From: Pseudescherichia sp032055545
GTDB taxonomy: Bacteria > Pseudomonadota > Gammaproteobacteria > Enterobacterales > Enterobacteriaceae
Direction of reading: 5' to 3'
Assembly (NCBI GenBank): GCA_032055545.1
Contig: DAMBQR010000013.1
Coordinates: 1-64,000 of the forward strand
DNA: 64,000 nucleotides
Within the stretch, counting starts at the first letter, position 1. Each line of letters opens with the position of its first letter. The position numbers and the translations under genes are program-made. Below the pieces are notes generated by a model that saw only the letters and a list, made by a program, of their open reading frames with translations, searched no databases and was not told the DNA's origin. Shown here piece after piece: positions 51,819 through 60,214 of the stretch.

Positions 51819-52940
51819 ATGGCTTACCAACTCGATCTGAACTGGCCGGAATTTCTCGAGAAATACTGGCAAAAACAACCGGTTGTTTTAAAAAATGCGC
51901 TGCGCAACTTCGTTGATCCTATCACTCCCGACGAGCTGGCAGGGCTGGCGATGGAGCCCGAGGTGGACAGCCGCCTGGTTAGCTATCACAACGGCCAGTG
52001 GCAGGCCAGCAACGGGCCGTTTGAGCACTTTGATAACCTGGGTGAAACCGGCTGGTCGCTGCTGGCCCAGGCCGTCAATCACTGGCATATGCCCGCCGCC
52101 GAGCTTGTGCGTCCGTTCCGCGTGCTGCCGGACTGGCGCCTGGACGACCTGATGATCTCCTTCTCCGTGCCGGGCGGTGGCGTAGGCCCGCATATCGATC
52201 AGTACGATGTTTTTATTATTCAGGGGATGGGTAGCCGCCGCTGGCGGGTAGGTGACAAGCTGCCGATGCGTCAGTTCTGTCCGCATCCGGCGTTGCTACA
52301 CGTCGATCCCTTTACGCCGATTATCGATGAGGATCTTGCGCCGGGCGATATTCTCTACATTCCGCCTGGCTTCCCGCACGACGGTATAACGCACGTTACG
52401 GCGCTGAACTACTCCGTTGGCTTCCGGGGACCTAACGGCAGGGATCTGCTCAGCAGCTTTGCTGATTACGCGCTGGAAAACGATCTCGGCAGCGAGCACT
52501 ACAGCGATCCGGATCTCACCTGCCGCGATCATCCGGGTCGGGTGGAGGCCTATGAACTCGATCGTCTGCGTACAATGATGATCGAGATGATCCAGCAGCC
52601 CGGGACGTTTAAGCAGTGGTTCGGTAGCTTTGTCACCACGCCGCGCCACGAGCTGGATATTGCGCCCGCCGAGCCGCCCTATGAGCAGGATGAGGTACTT
52701 GATGCGCTGCTGGGAGGCGAGTGTCTGACCCGCCTGAGCGGCCTGCGGGTGCTGAACGTGGATGGCAGCGTGTTTATCAACAGCGAACCGCTGGAGATGT
52801 CCGATCCCGCAGCGGCAGATGCGCTCTGTCGCTACACCACGCTTGGTCACAGTGAGCTGGGTGCGGCGCTGGGTAATCCGCTGTGCGTGGCGGAGCTGAC
52901 CGCGCTGATTAACCAGGGCTACTGGTACTTCGACGAGTAG
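51819..52940 (+). CDS. roxA: RoxA-like cupin oxygenase (ribosomal protein L16 arginine hydroxylase family)
   Basis: A 373-aa JmjC/cupin protein colinear with E. coli RoxA (YcfD), which hydroxylates an arginine of L16 using Fe(II) and 2-oxoglutarate. The metal ligands are His and Asp in GPHIDQYDVF and a later His in THVTALNYS. The start is ATG 51819; upstream codons from 51795 have no support. In E. coli roxA sits next to phoQ; here there is no phoPQ, and several stretches differ from the E. coli sequence, so a second, divergent copy is possible. Confidence 0.82.
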   Translation: MAYQLDLNWPEFLEKYWQKQPVVLKNALRNFVDPITPDELAGLAMEPEVDSRLVSYHNGQWQASNGPFEHFDNLGETGWSLLAQAVNHWHMPAAELVRPFRVLPDWRLDDLMISFSVPGGGVGPHIDQYDVFIIQGMGSRRWRVGDKLPMRQFCPHPALLHVDPFTPIIDEDLAPGDILYIPPGFPHDGITHVTALNYSVGFRGPNGRDLLSSFADYALENDLGSEHYSDPDLTCRDHPGRVEAYELDRLRTMMIEMIQQPGTFKQWFGSFVTTPRHELDIAPAEPPYEQDEVLDALLGGECLTRLSGLRVLNVDGSVFINSEPLEMSDPAAADALCRYTTLGHSELGAALGNPLCVAELTALINQGYWYFDE

Positions 52941-53095
52941 TCTTACACAAGACGGGTAGACGTGCCCGGCGGCACAGGGCTGCCGGGCCTGTAGTGTCTA
53001 TTTGCCGTGGATAGCGTTGCCCGCTTCGCCGATGCATTTGGCACGGTGGGCCACTATCGGCAGCGTTAGACTATGTTGAGCGCCAGAAGCATGAG
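52941..53095. other. spacer with possible coding relic
   Basis: 155 bases. On the minus strand a frame ending in LPIVAHRAKCIGEAGNAIHGK then stop looks protein-like but has no start of its own. It could be a C-terminal relic of an older gene. Confidence 0.25.
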
Positions 53096-53743
53096 TTAAT
53101 TCTCTGCGGCATGCGTCAGAAACTGGACTTCGACCCGGCGATTCCGTTCATCGCCCGGAGGAATGCCATTTAGCGGCTGAGAGTCACCAAAGCCTGCCAC
53201 AATTACGCGGTGTGACTGTTGAGAATTAAGTTTTGCAATCAGTAATTTACGGGCTTCCCTGGCACGCGCCGCTGATAAGGTGTAGTTATCATCGTAAACG
53301 GTGCAGAAGCGCACTACATCTGTGACAGGGTTATTGACCTGTAGGTTGTCCGTATGGCCCTCAACGAAAACCTGCGTATTTGAGGATCCGGTAACGAACT
53401 CCTCAATACGTGGTGCGAGGCGGGCAAGCGCATCTTTAGCCTGATCGGTAATGCAAGCACTACCCCGGGCAAAGATCTTATCTTTGAGGGTAATTTTGCC
53501 ACTCGCTAAGTCGAAACCAACCAGTGAGTCTTCTCCCTGGTCAGTCATCTCTTTTTGCATATCGTGCATAAGATTGTTCAGCTTTTGCTGCTGAGCTGCA
53601 TACCCGCTGTTTTTTTCCTGCTCACGCTTCACTTCTGCCACTTTATTTTGCAGTACCGAAAGCACGAGCATTAACATGACTACCGCCATTACGCCAGCCA
53701 TCAGGTCAGAGATAGAAACCCACTCGTTTGGTTTATCTTTCAT
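53096..53743 (-). CDS. MotB/ZorB-like OmpA-domain protein
   Basis: A 215-aa inner-membrane protein. One N-terminal helix contains the channel-type Asp13 (WVSISDLMAGVMAVVMLML), the counterpart of the MotB proton-relay Asp. A coiled coil follows, then a peptidoglycan-binding OmpA domain (VFVEGHTDN, then GDERNRRVEVQF). Last gene of the operon, eight bases after the MotA-like gene. With that partner it should form a proton- or sodium-driven rotary stator anchored to the cell wall, like ZorB of Zorya. Confidence 0.88.
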   Translation of the reverse strand: MKDKPNEWVSISDLMAGVMAVVMLMLVLSVLQNKVAEVKREQEKNSGYAAQQQKLNNLMHDMQKEMTDQGEDSLVGFDLASGKITLKDKIFARGSACITDQAKDALARLAPRIEEFVTGSSNTQVFVEGHTDNLQVNNPVTDVVRFCTVYDDNYTLSAARAREARKLLIAKLNSQQSHRVIVAGFGDSQPLNGIPPGDERNRRVEVQFLTHAAEN

Positions 53744-53751
53744 AGAGTCTG

Positions 53752-55386
53752 TCAGGCCTCTGCATATTCAGTTTCGAGTAGTTCTCTTAACCGGCTTGCC
53801 TCATGCAGCAGCGAGGTCATTTTCCCCTGCATATCCATTACGGCAGATGCGGTGGCCAGCCGATCTTTATCGATGGCAGGCTGCTGAATGTTCTGAGTGA
53901 GAAGGGTGCATAGCTCGTTGATATGGCCCGACATGCCATCAAAGGCTGCCGGCACTTTGCCCAGCGCTTCGAAGGTCTGGTTAAAGCACTTAAGGCTATG
54001 CTCGGTCTTACGGTTATTTTCAGAAACGGCTGCAAGCCCGGTCTGGATATCTTTTGTTACACGCTCAATATATTTTGTCATCGCACCTACTTTGATATTG
54101 AGCGTTTCACTGGTTTCAGAAAACTCGCCCATCGCCTGAAGCTGAATTTTCGCGGCGGCTTCGGTCTGTTCCCCAACCGTTGCCATGGTCATTTCAATCT
54201 GGTTAGACATCTTATCGACAGAGCTGCTGATTTGCGTGGTAGCTGAGACGAGCTGGCTTGACATGGTGGTCATATTGCTACTGAAGGCGTCGCCCATGTT
54301 CGTAATGGCAACGCCCAGAGAAGCCTCAATATTTGCCATCGTAGCGCTCAGCTGTGCCGTTGAGTCAGATAGCATGACGCTCATTTTCTGCACGTTATTG
54401 GTGAAGTCACTGTTCATCTCTGTCACTACCTGCGACAGCTCTTGCTTAATGCCGTCCATAGTGACGTTGAGATCGTTACCCAGTGTTGAGACCACGCTTT
54501 GCAGGCTTTCCGCTGACGCCGCTACTTTTTGCGAAGCGTTGCTCATGGTTGCAGCCGCTTCCTGTAGCGCGTGCAAATTCTCCTGGCTACTGGTGGTATA
54601 GGTTTCCAGCAAGTTGCGCGACTGGCCGTTAATCTGGGCAATCTCTTTAAGGGTAGAAAGATTATGTTCGTGACGCTGCGCTTCATAAACTTCTGCACGC
54701 TTCGCTTGCTGCACAAACTCATCTCGCAGCACGTCTGTCTGCTGTTGCAAAGCGGCTACAATTTGCGTGGTAGTCGTTACTAAATTCTGTTGCTGCTCAA
54801 GACGGTACTGTGAGCGCTCTTCGGCATGCTGCTGTTTCGCCTCTTGAATAACGGATTGAAGCTTAGCAAGGCACCAGTTAAGACGACGCTCTTCAAAGCC
54901 GTTTGACGACTCCCATGTTTTCAGAAAAATAAAAGCAATAATGCCCCATGTCGATGTTTTAAATTTGATCCCAAGCCCTTGCATCATATCCATTAAATCG
55001 CGCATGGAGTTGTCCATCGCGCCAATAGAGTTATCTGCGTTATGCAGGATGCTGGAGGCCTTATCTAGCGCCAGACCAAGCCCAAGAAAAGTGCCAAGCA
55101 GACCGAGGATTAACAGCATGCCCGGCATAATAACAGCCACTTTTTCTGCTTTGGTCGCGACGGACTGGCTCAGCTCAGCTGCTGAGCCAAGCTCCGCGCT
55201 CAGTCCATTTTTTACCTGATTCAGACCGCCTTTCTCGAGATACTCCTGCCAGCGTTGCTCTTTGGCATTACGCTTGACGCTCCAGATAGTAGCGACAACC
55301 GCAATCAACATTAGCGAGAAGAAAAAGAGCTGGAGCACGTCCAGGCCCGGAGTAAGAAAATGGAGAATTTCGTTAAAGAGACTCAT
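53752..55386 (-). CDS. MotA/ZorA-like channel with long coiled-coil tail
   Basis: A 544-aa membrane protein. Helices at about 18-40, 83-110 and 142-157; the second carries GLLGTFLGLGLAL, typical of MotA/TolQ/ExbB/ZorA channels. From about 165 to 540 it is one long helical, coiled-coil tail rich in Gln, Ser, Thr and Met, as in ZorA, where a cytoplasmic tail transmits the signal. Overlaps the upstream gene by four bases (ATGA). No known chemotaxis or flagellar genes are near. Confidence 0.88.
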   Translation of the reverse strand: MSLFNEILHFLTPGLDVLQLFFFSLMLIAVVATIWSVKRNAKEQRWQEYLEKGGLNQVKNGLSAELGSAAELSQSVATKAEKVAVIMPGMLLILGLLGTFLGLGLALDKASSILHNADNSIGAMDNSMRDLMDMMQGLGIKFKTSTWGIIAFIFLKTWESSNGFEERRLNWCLAKLQSVIQEAKQQHAEERSQYRLEQQQNLVTTTTQIVAALQQQTDVLRDEFVQQAKRAEVYEAQRHEHNLSTLKEIAQINGQSRNLLETYTTSSQENLHALQEAAATMSNASQKVAASAESLQSVVSTLGNDLNVTMDGIKQELSQVVTEMNSDFTNNVQKMSVMLSDSTAQLSATMANIEASLGVAITNMGDAFSSNMTTMSSQLVSATTQISSSVDKMSNQIEMTMATVGEQTEAAAKIQLQAMGEFSETSETLNIKVGAMTKYIERVTKDIQTGLAAVSENNRKTEHSLKCFNQTFEALGKVPAAFDGMSGHINELCTLLTQNIQQPAIDKDRLATASAVMDMQGKMTSLLHEASRLRELLETEYAEA

Positions 55387-56669
55387 GCTGCTACCTCAAC
55401 AAGCATATTTTCTTCAGTGCGTTTCTGGCAGTCCGCGGCAAAAATATTGGCAAAGTCAGTGATTAAGATCTGTTCTTCAGCAGATAGATCCGACCAGCTA
55501 CGCTCTTCTTGTGAACAGCTGATTAACAGTTGGCCAATTTCCGCGCCCTGTTCAAGCAGATACTCTCTGCCGTCATCAATAAGCGTGGCCTCGTCTTTTT
55601 CCAGCATTTGCAAAAAGCCTTCCGCAGCGTTAACGTAATTACGGCGAGCAAGAAGACTATCTTCCAGCATCTCCAGATTTTGGCGATCCTGAGGAAGAGA
55701 AATCTTCAGGCTGTTAAGATATTTCAGTTCGTCAGCGTTTAACTCTTCATACTTCTGTGCCCGCACCAGGCGGTTATGCAGCAGCTGATCTTTTGCAAGG
55801 GCGTTGTTATTGTTCTCCCACTCGCTTTCCAGTATCTGACGGCTTTTTTCCCAGGTGGTGATCATCTCTTCAAAAATAAATGGAATAATCGGCTTGCCAA
55901 ATTTGCGTGTAGTCAGGTCATCGAGGCGGAGAGTGTCTTCATCGCTAAATTCTGCGTCCTGGGCAATCATTGCGTTGGCAGCAAACATCAGGAACTGCAT
56001 GTCCGCATCAATATCGCTAATCTCTCGCACCTCTTCCATGCGGGTTTCATAAAAGGCCAGCAATTTTTGTACTGCACGCAGGCGCAGAAAGTACTCAAAA
56101 TCTTGCAGCGTATCACTTTGGACGGCAGCTTCTACTTCAGCCTTAACAATCATGTAGTTGTTAAGTAATGCCATCGCAGAAACGGCGTCGCGCTCCTGGC
56201 CTTGCAGCGTCTTCTCTGCTTCGGCCAGCGCTGCGGCATGACGGCGAGCCTCTTCCAGTTCTGCCTTTTCCAGCTGTTTTTGATGAGCGTCTTTACACCA
56301 CTCGATAACCCATTTAAGTGCTTTTTCGACTTTACGTGCGAGAGGGCTTCTGTCAATGTTTTCCAGGAATGCCAGCGCCTTATCCAGCGTCGCCAGGGCT
56401 GTTTTTACCCACGGATGTTTTACCACTTTACCGACAAACTGCAGAATTTTTCGGCCCTTAGCAATATAGGGTTTTACCCGCTGCCACATTTGACTTACGT
56501 TGCCCATAAAGCTTTCTGCTTTTGTTGCCATCCAGCTAATAGCCTTCGTCGCATACTCTTTAGCAGCGCTGAAGGCAGAAGAAGCCATCCGGCCTGCTGA
56601 GGAGATAGCACTGCTAACAGCAGAACCTACTGAAGAACAAAAAGACCCTAAAGAACTCAAAAATCCCAT
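55383..56669 (-). CDS. unknown 428-aa protein, amphipathic N-terminus
   Basis: I do not recognise the family. The first 60 residues are a Ser/Ala/Gly-rich amphipathic stretch (FLSSLGSFCSSVGSAVSSA and onward) that could bind or perforate membrane. The rest is helical and charged, with coiled coils at about 120-165. It lies between the AAA+ gene and the MotA-like gene, ten bases and minus four bases away, so it is part of the same unit and a candidate effector or adaptor. Confidence 0.75.
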   Translation of the reverse strand: MGFLSSLGSFCSSVGSAVSSAISSAGRMASSAFSAAKEYATKAISWMATKAESFMGNVSQMWQRVKPYIAKGRKILQFVGKVVKHPWVKTALATLDKALAFLENIDRSPLARKVEKALKWVIEWCKDAHQKQLEKAELEEARRHAAALAEAEKTLQGQERDAVSAMALLNNYMIVKAEVEAAVQSDTLQDFEYFLRLRAVQKLLAFYETRMEEVREISDIDADMQFLMFAANAMIAQDAEFSDEDTLRLDDLTTRKFGKPIIPFIFEEMITTWEKSRQILESEWENNNNALAKDQLLHNRLVRAQKYEELNADELKYLNSLKISLPQDRQNLEMLEDSLLARRNYVNAAEGFLQMLEKDEATLIDDGREYLLEQGAEIGQLLISCSQEERSWSDLSAEEQILITDFANIFAADCQKRTEENMLVEVAA

Positions 56670-56678
56670 TTTCTATCC

Positions 56679-57614
56679 TTAGCCCAAACCGAGCATTTTT
56701 TTTGCTGTGTCAATATGTGGAGGAATAACCGATGCCGGTGTTTTTGTAATGGCACTATAGGCATCGCGGATTTGGTTAATGGCGCTTTCGATATGGTGCA
56801 TAGCCAGCGCCTGATTTTCGGTTTCCATAACGGCTTTTGGCAGCGCCAACCGCATAGCATTACGAATATCGCGACCGGAAAGCCCACCAGAAAGAGAGGT
56901 TGCCTGGTCGATCATCATTTCGCGCTCGCCAAAGAGGGGAATAGCGGCCACGATAAGTTTGTTCCAGATATGCTTACGTTCACTCTCGCCGGGTAGCGTA
57001 AAGCCAATATGGTGGGTAATGCGGCTTAAAAACGCGCTGTCGTAATTCTTGACGAAGTTGGTAGCGAAAATAACGATGCCGGGATGTTTTTCCAGCTCGA
57101 TAAGTAGCGTTGAACGCATCGCATTAACTTCGTTATCAATGCCTTGTGTTACGGAAGAGAGCCTTTTACCGAGCAGCGTATCGGCTTCATCGAAAAACAG
57201 GACGGCGTTTTCGTTTGCCGCCTGCTTGAATAGCGCGGCGATATTTTTCGCCGTTTCTCCCATAAATTTACTTTCCAGATCGGCAATACTGATAGACAAA
57301 ATGGAGAGCGATAGCGACCCAGCAAGCGCTTCGGCGGTAAGCGTTTTACCCGTACCCGGCGGGCCATAAAAATTAAGCACAATGCCATTACCCTGTGGAT
57401 CAACGGCCGAAAAACCCCAATCGATATAAATTTTTTGATAGTGCTCGATTTTAGCTTTGGCTTCATCTAGCTGCTTTATAACGTCAGGGGCTAATGCCAC
57501 ATCGTTTTCTAAGGTAAACCGCGGGGAGAGGGATGAGGCCAGGGGAGGTTTATTCTGGACGGTACGGCCCTCAATGCCTTGTGTAAACGCCGACTGAATC
57601 CTTCCTGATGACAT
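56679..57614 (-). CDS. AAA+ ATPase (Cdc48/FtsH-like single domain)
   Basis: A 311-aa AAA+ ATPase. Walker A GPPGTGKT at 84-91, Walker B FFDEAD around 140-145, sensor-1 ATN at 184-186, and an arginine finger Arg198 in SAFLSRI. About 40 residues precede the domain. First gene of the four-gene operon with AAAGGTG upstream of the ATG. It could remodel or activate the neighbouring unknown protein. Similar single-domain AAA proteins occur in gas-vesicle and defence clusters; no such genes are here apart from the ZorAB-like pair. Confidence 0.88.
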   Translation of the reverse strand: MSSGRIQSAFTQGIEGRTVQNKPPLASSLSPRFTLENDVALAPDVIKQLDEAKAKIEHYQKIYIDWGFSAVDPQGNGIVLNFYGPPGTGKTLTAEALAGSLSLSILSISIADLESKFMGETAKNIAALFKQAANENAVLFFDEADTLLGKRLSSVTQGIDNEVNAMRSTLLIELEKHPGIVIFATNFVKNYDSAFLSRITHHIGFTLPGESERKHIWNKLIVAAIPLFGEREMMIDQATSLSGGLSGRDIRNAMRLALPKAVMETENQALAMHHIESAINQIRDAYSAITKTPASVIPPHIDTAKKMLGLG

Positions 57615-58086
57615 AGATACACCTTTTTTATCGCCATGTTTGTATGTAATTCAAAAAAAACGTAAGACGTACACTGTCGAATCAGCTATCTGATTAACAA
57701 GTTAACTCTCTTATTATTACGATCCGTTATTATTTGATCTTATGCATTTTTTTGCTCTGCCGATCGGTGAGCGCTATCAGTTATTAACGGCAGGTATTGA
57801 GAAAACTAAAATGAAATTTTATATGATGCTCGACAGAGCAGTTACTGTGACGAGGTTAAAATAGCTAACTGCCAGGTTGTGACAGAGAGAAGGCGGATCC
57901 GGCCCTTTATGTAGAAGCTTGTTATGTGATGTAGATCACTTTATACAATCCATGCTCTTTACCTGTTCATTTCTTGATAGTTGTTCTGATAAGCATTAGC
58001 TTACCCCGCTTTTGTCAACAGACGCCGCTGGCACGCCTGCCTGCGCCGCTGCATCACCTGCATTAACACCGTAAGACATAATAATT
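57615..58086. other. divergent region between AAA+ operon and efflux pair
   Basis: 472 bases. Next to the AAA+ gene are two touching palindromes, ATCAG-CTAT-CTGAT (57681-57694) and TTAAC-AA-GTTAA (57694-57705), possible operators. A CRP-type site lies at 57925-57940. This is probably the right edge of the accessory DNA. Confidence 0.45.
57925..57940. promoter_or_regulatory. CRP-type binding site
   Basis: TGTGA-TGTAGA-TCACT matches the CRP consensus (TGTGA-N6-TCACA) except for the last base. It lies 147 bases upstream of the HlyD-type gene. Confidence 0.6.
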
Positions 58087-59154
58087 ATGATGACGCCTGA
58101 ACAAAAATTCGCCCGCTGGGTAAGGGTCAGTATTGCCTCTTTCCTGCTGATGTTTGTCTATTTTATCGTTGCGGATATCTGGATCCCGCTGACGCCGGAC
58201 TCCACCGTGATGCGCGTGGTATCGCCCGTCTCCGCCCGCGTCTCGGGCTACGTCGCGCAGGTCTATGTCCACAACAACAGCCAGGTAAAGAAGGGCGATC
58301 TGCTGTTTGAGCTGGACCAGACGCCCTTTATCAATCGCGTAGAGGCGGCGCAGATCGCGCTGCGGCAGGCGCATCTGACCAACCAGCAGCTGGATGCGCA
58401 GATCGCCGCCTCGCAGGCAAGCCTGACCAGCGCCCAGTTGACTGCCCGTAACGACAAGGCCACCTTCGATCGCTATCAGCGCCTGAGCGCTACGCAGAAC
58501 GTCTCCCGGCAGGATCTCGACAAAGTTCGCACCGCGTGGCAGTCCAGCGAGCAGTCGGTCAGCAACCTGCTGGCTAACATCCGCGCGCTGCAAATCCAGC
58601 GTGGCGACCGGGACGATAGCCGTAACGTTACCCTGCAGAAGTACCAGAATGCCCTGGAAGAGGCACAGCTTAACCTCGGCTGGACGCAGATCCGCGCCGA
58701 AGCGGACGGCACCATCAGCAACCTGCAGCTAAGTCCCGGCTGGTACGCCTCTGCCGGATCGGCCGCGCTGGCGCTGGTGAGTAACAATACCGATATCGTG
58801 GCCGATTTCCGTGAGAAGAGCCTGCGGCACACCAAACCGGGGACGGATGCGGCGGTGGTCTTTGACGCCCTGCCGGGTCAGGTGTTCCATGCCCGGGTGA
58901 CCTCCCGCGATGCCGGGATCCTGGCGGGCCAGGAAGCGGTGAACGGCGATCTCTCCCAGCCGGAAACCTCTAACCGCTGGGTGCGTGATGCCCAGCGGAT
59001 GCGCATCCACGTCATGCTGGACGAACCGTTGGCGCAACCGCTGCCGACCGGGGCGCGCGCCACCGTTCAGCTCTACAACAGCGAAGGCCCGTTTGCTCAT
59101 TTCTTCTCGGGCCTGCAAATTCATCTGGTTAGCCTGCTGCATTATGTCTATTAG
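58087..59154 (+). CDS. HlyD/EmrA-type periplasmic adaptor
   Basis: A 355-aa membrane fusion protein: one N-terminal helix (about 14-35), a biotinyl-lipoyl-like half (SARVSGYVAQVYVHNN), a coiled-coil hairpin, and the return half (WTQIRAEADGTISNLQL). Together with the next gene it should form an efflux pair for organic acids or drugs, like AaeA-AaeB. No strong ribosome site; ATG at 58087 or 58090. Overlaps the next gene by 11 bases. Confidence 0.88.
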   Translation: MMTPEQKFARWVRVSIASFLLMFVYFIVADIWIPLTPDSTVMRVVSPVSARVSGYVAQVYVHNNSQVKKGDLLFELDQTPFINRVEAAQIALRQAHLTNQQLDAQIAASQASLTSAQLTARNDKATFDRYQRLSATQNVSRQDLDKVRTAWQSSEQSVSNLLANIRALQIQRGDRDDSRNVTLQKYQNALEEAQLNLGWTQIRAEADGTISNLQLSPGWYASAGSAALALVSNNTDIVADFREKSLRHTKPGTDAAVVFDALPGQVFHARVTSRDAGILAGQEAVNGDLSQPETSNRWVRDAQRMRIHVMLDEPLAQPLPTGARATVQLYNSEGPFAHFFSGLQIHLVSLLHYVY

Positions 59155-60214
59155 TACGCTGGCCCGATTTTTTTCGCCTCACGACAAGGTCGTCTACTCG
59201 GCTAACGATTTCCGCCAGACGCTGCGCATTGCGCTGGCGGGAACGCTTGCCCTGAGTATTTCGAGCTTCTACAACGTGCAGTACGGCGTCTTTTTCGTAA
59301 TCTACCCGCTGATGCTGATGTCGCTGGTGCCGGTCTTTAACGGCCACGTGGCGAGGCAGTTTATCTTCAGCTCGGTAATCAACTGCATTGAGATGGTGCT
59401 GATCATCGGCTACCTGTCACAGTGGCCGGTGATCATGACGCTGGTGGTGTTTGCGCTGTACGTGGTGCGCTTTCGTTTTATGAGCCAGGGACCGCTATTT
59501 CTCTTTGGCTCGATGGGCGTGGTGTGCCAGAGCACGATGCTCAACTTTATGAGCTATCCCACCAACGACTGGCACGTGCTGTTCTTCTCAAATATTGAAG
59601 CCTGCGTGCTGGCGGTCTGCCTGAGCGCGCTGCTGCACTATCTCATCCCGGACGTCGAGCCACGTATGCGCCCGCCGGTGATTGAGAAGGACGCCGCCCG
59701 CATCCGCCACGAGTCGCTGCTCTCCGGCACGGTGGCGACGCTGATCTTTATCGTCTTTCAGGTGTGTAATCTCAGCGACTCGCTGTCGGCGCTGATGGCG
59801 GGCGTGCTGTGCCTCTTCCCGATGAGCTACCGTGGGGCGGTGCTCAGCTCCGTGTGGCGAATAGCAGGGGTGGTGTTAGGCTGCATCTATATTTTGCTGA
59901 TCCAGCTGGTGCTCTACGATCACAGCAGCCACATGCTGCTGATGATGCCGCTGATCTGCCTCGGTCTGGGGGTAGGCGCGCGCCTGCATACCATGGAGAA
60001 GGTGGGAGCCGGGGTGGGCTTTGCCAGCATTACCACCCTCGGGATCATGTTCGGCCAGAATCTGCATCCGAATCAGGATCTGGTATTCAGCGATCTCTAT
60101 CGTATCGTCTCGGTCACCGTATCGCTGTTCATTACCCTGACGCTGGTGTTCCTGGTCCACCTGCTGCTTAACCGCTTTGAGGCTACGCGCTACGTGATAC
60201 CCCCGCCGGCCTGA
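59144..60214 (+). CDS. DUF2955 inner-membrane transporter
   Basis: A 356-aa protein with about ten membrane helices of the DUF2955/FUSC-like group, often paired with an HlyD adaptor. It starts at ATG 59144 inside the adaptor gene. The long ORF beginning at 58985 is spurious. Probable aromatic-acid or drug exporter. Confidence 0.85.
   Translation: MSISTLARFFSPHDKVVYSANDFRQTLRIALAGTLALSISSFYNVQYGVFFVIYPLMLMSLVPVFNGHVARQFIFSSVINCIEMVLIIGYLSQWPVIMTLVVFALYVVRFRFMSQGPLFLFGSMGVVCQSTMLNFMSYPTNDWHVLFFSNIEACVLAVCLSALLHYLIPDVEPRMRPPVIEKDAARIRHESLLSGTVATLIFIVFQVCNLSDSLSALMAGVLCLFPMSYRGAVLSSVWRIAGVVLGCIYILLIQLVLYDHSSHMLLMMPLICLGLGVGARLHTMEKVGAGVGFASITTLGIMFGQNLHPNQDLVFSDLYRIVSVTVSLFITLTLVFLVHLLLNRFEATRYVIPPPA

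Noticed and set aside
53096..55386. Chromosomal motAB or tolQR/exbBD genes
   Set aside because: The long coiled-coil tail of the first protein, the lack of flagellar, tol or tonB neighbours and coupling to AAA+ and an unknown gene do not fit.
57896..57911. GGATCCGGCCCTTTA as a third leuX-type attachment core
   Set aside because: Only part of the 14-bp core is matched, with mismatches in the middle; not distinguishable from chance.
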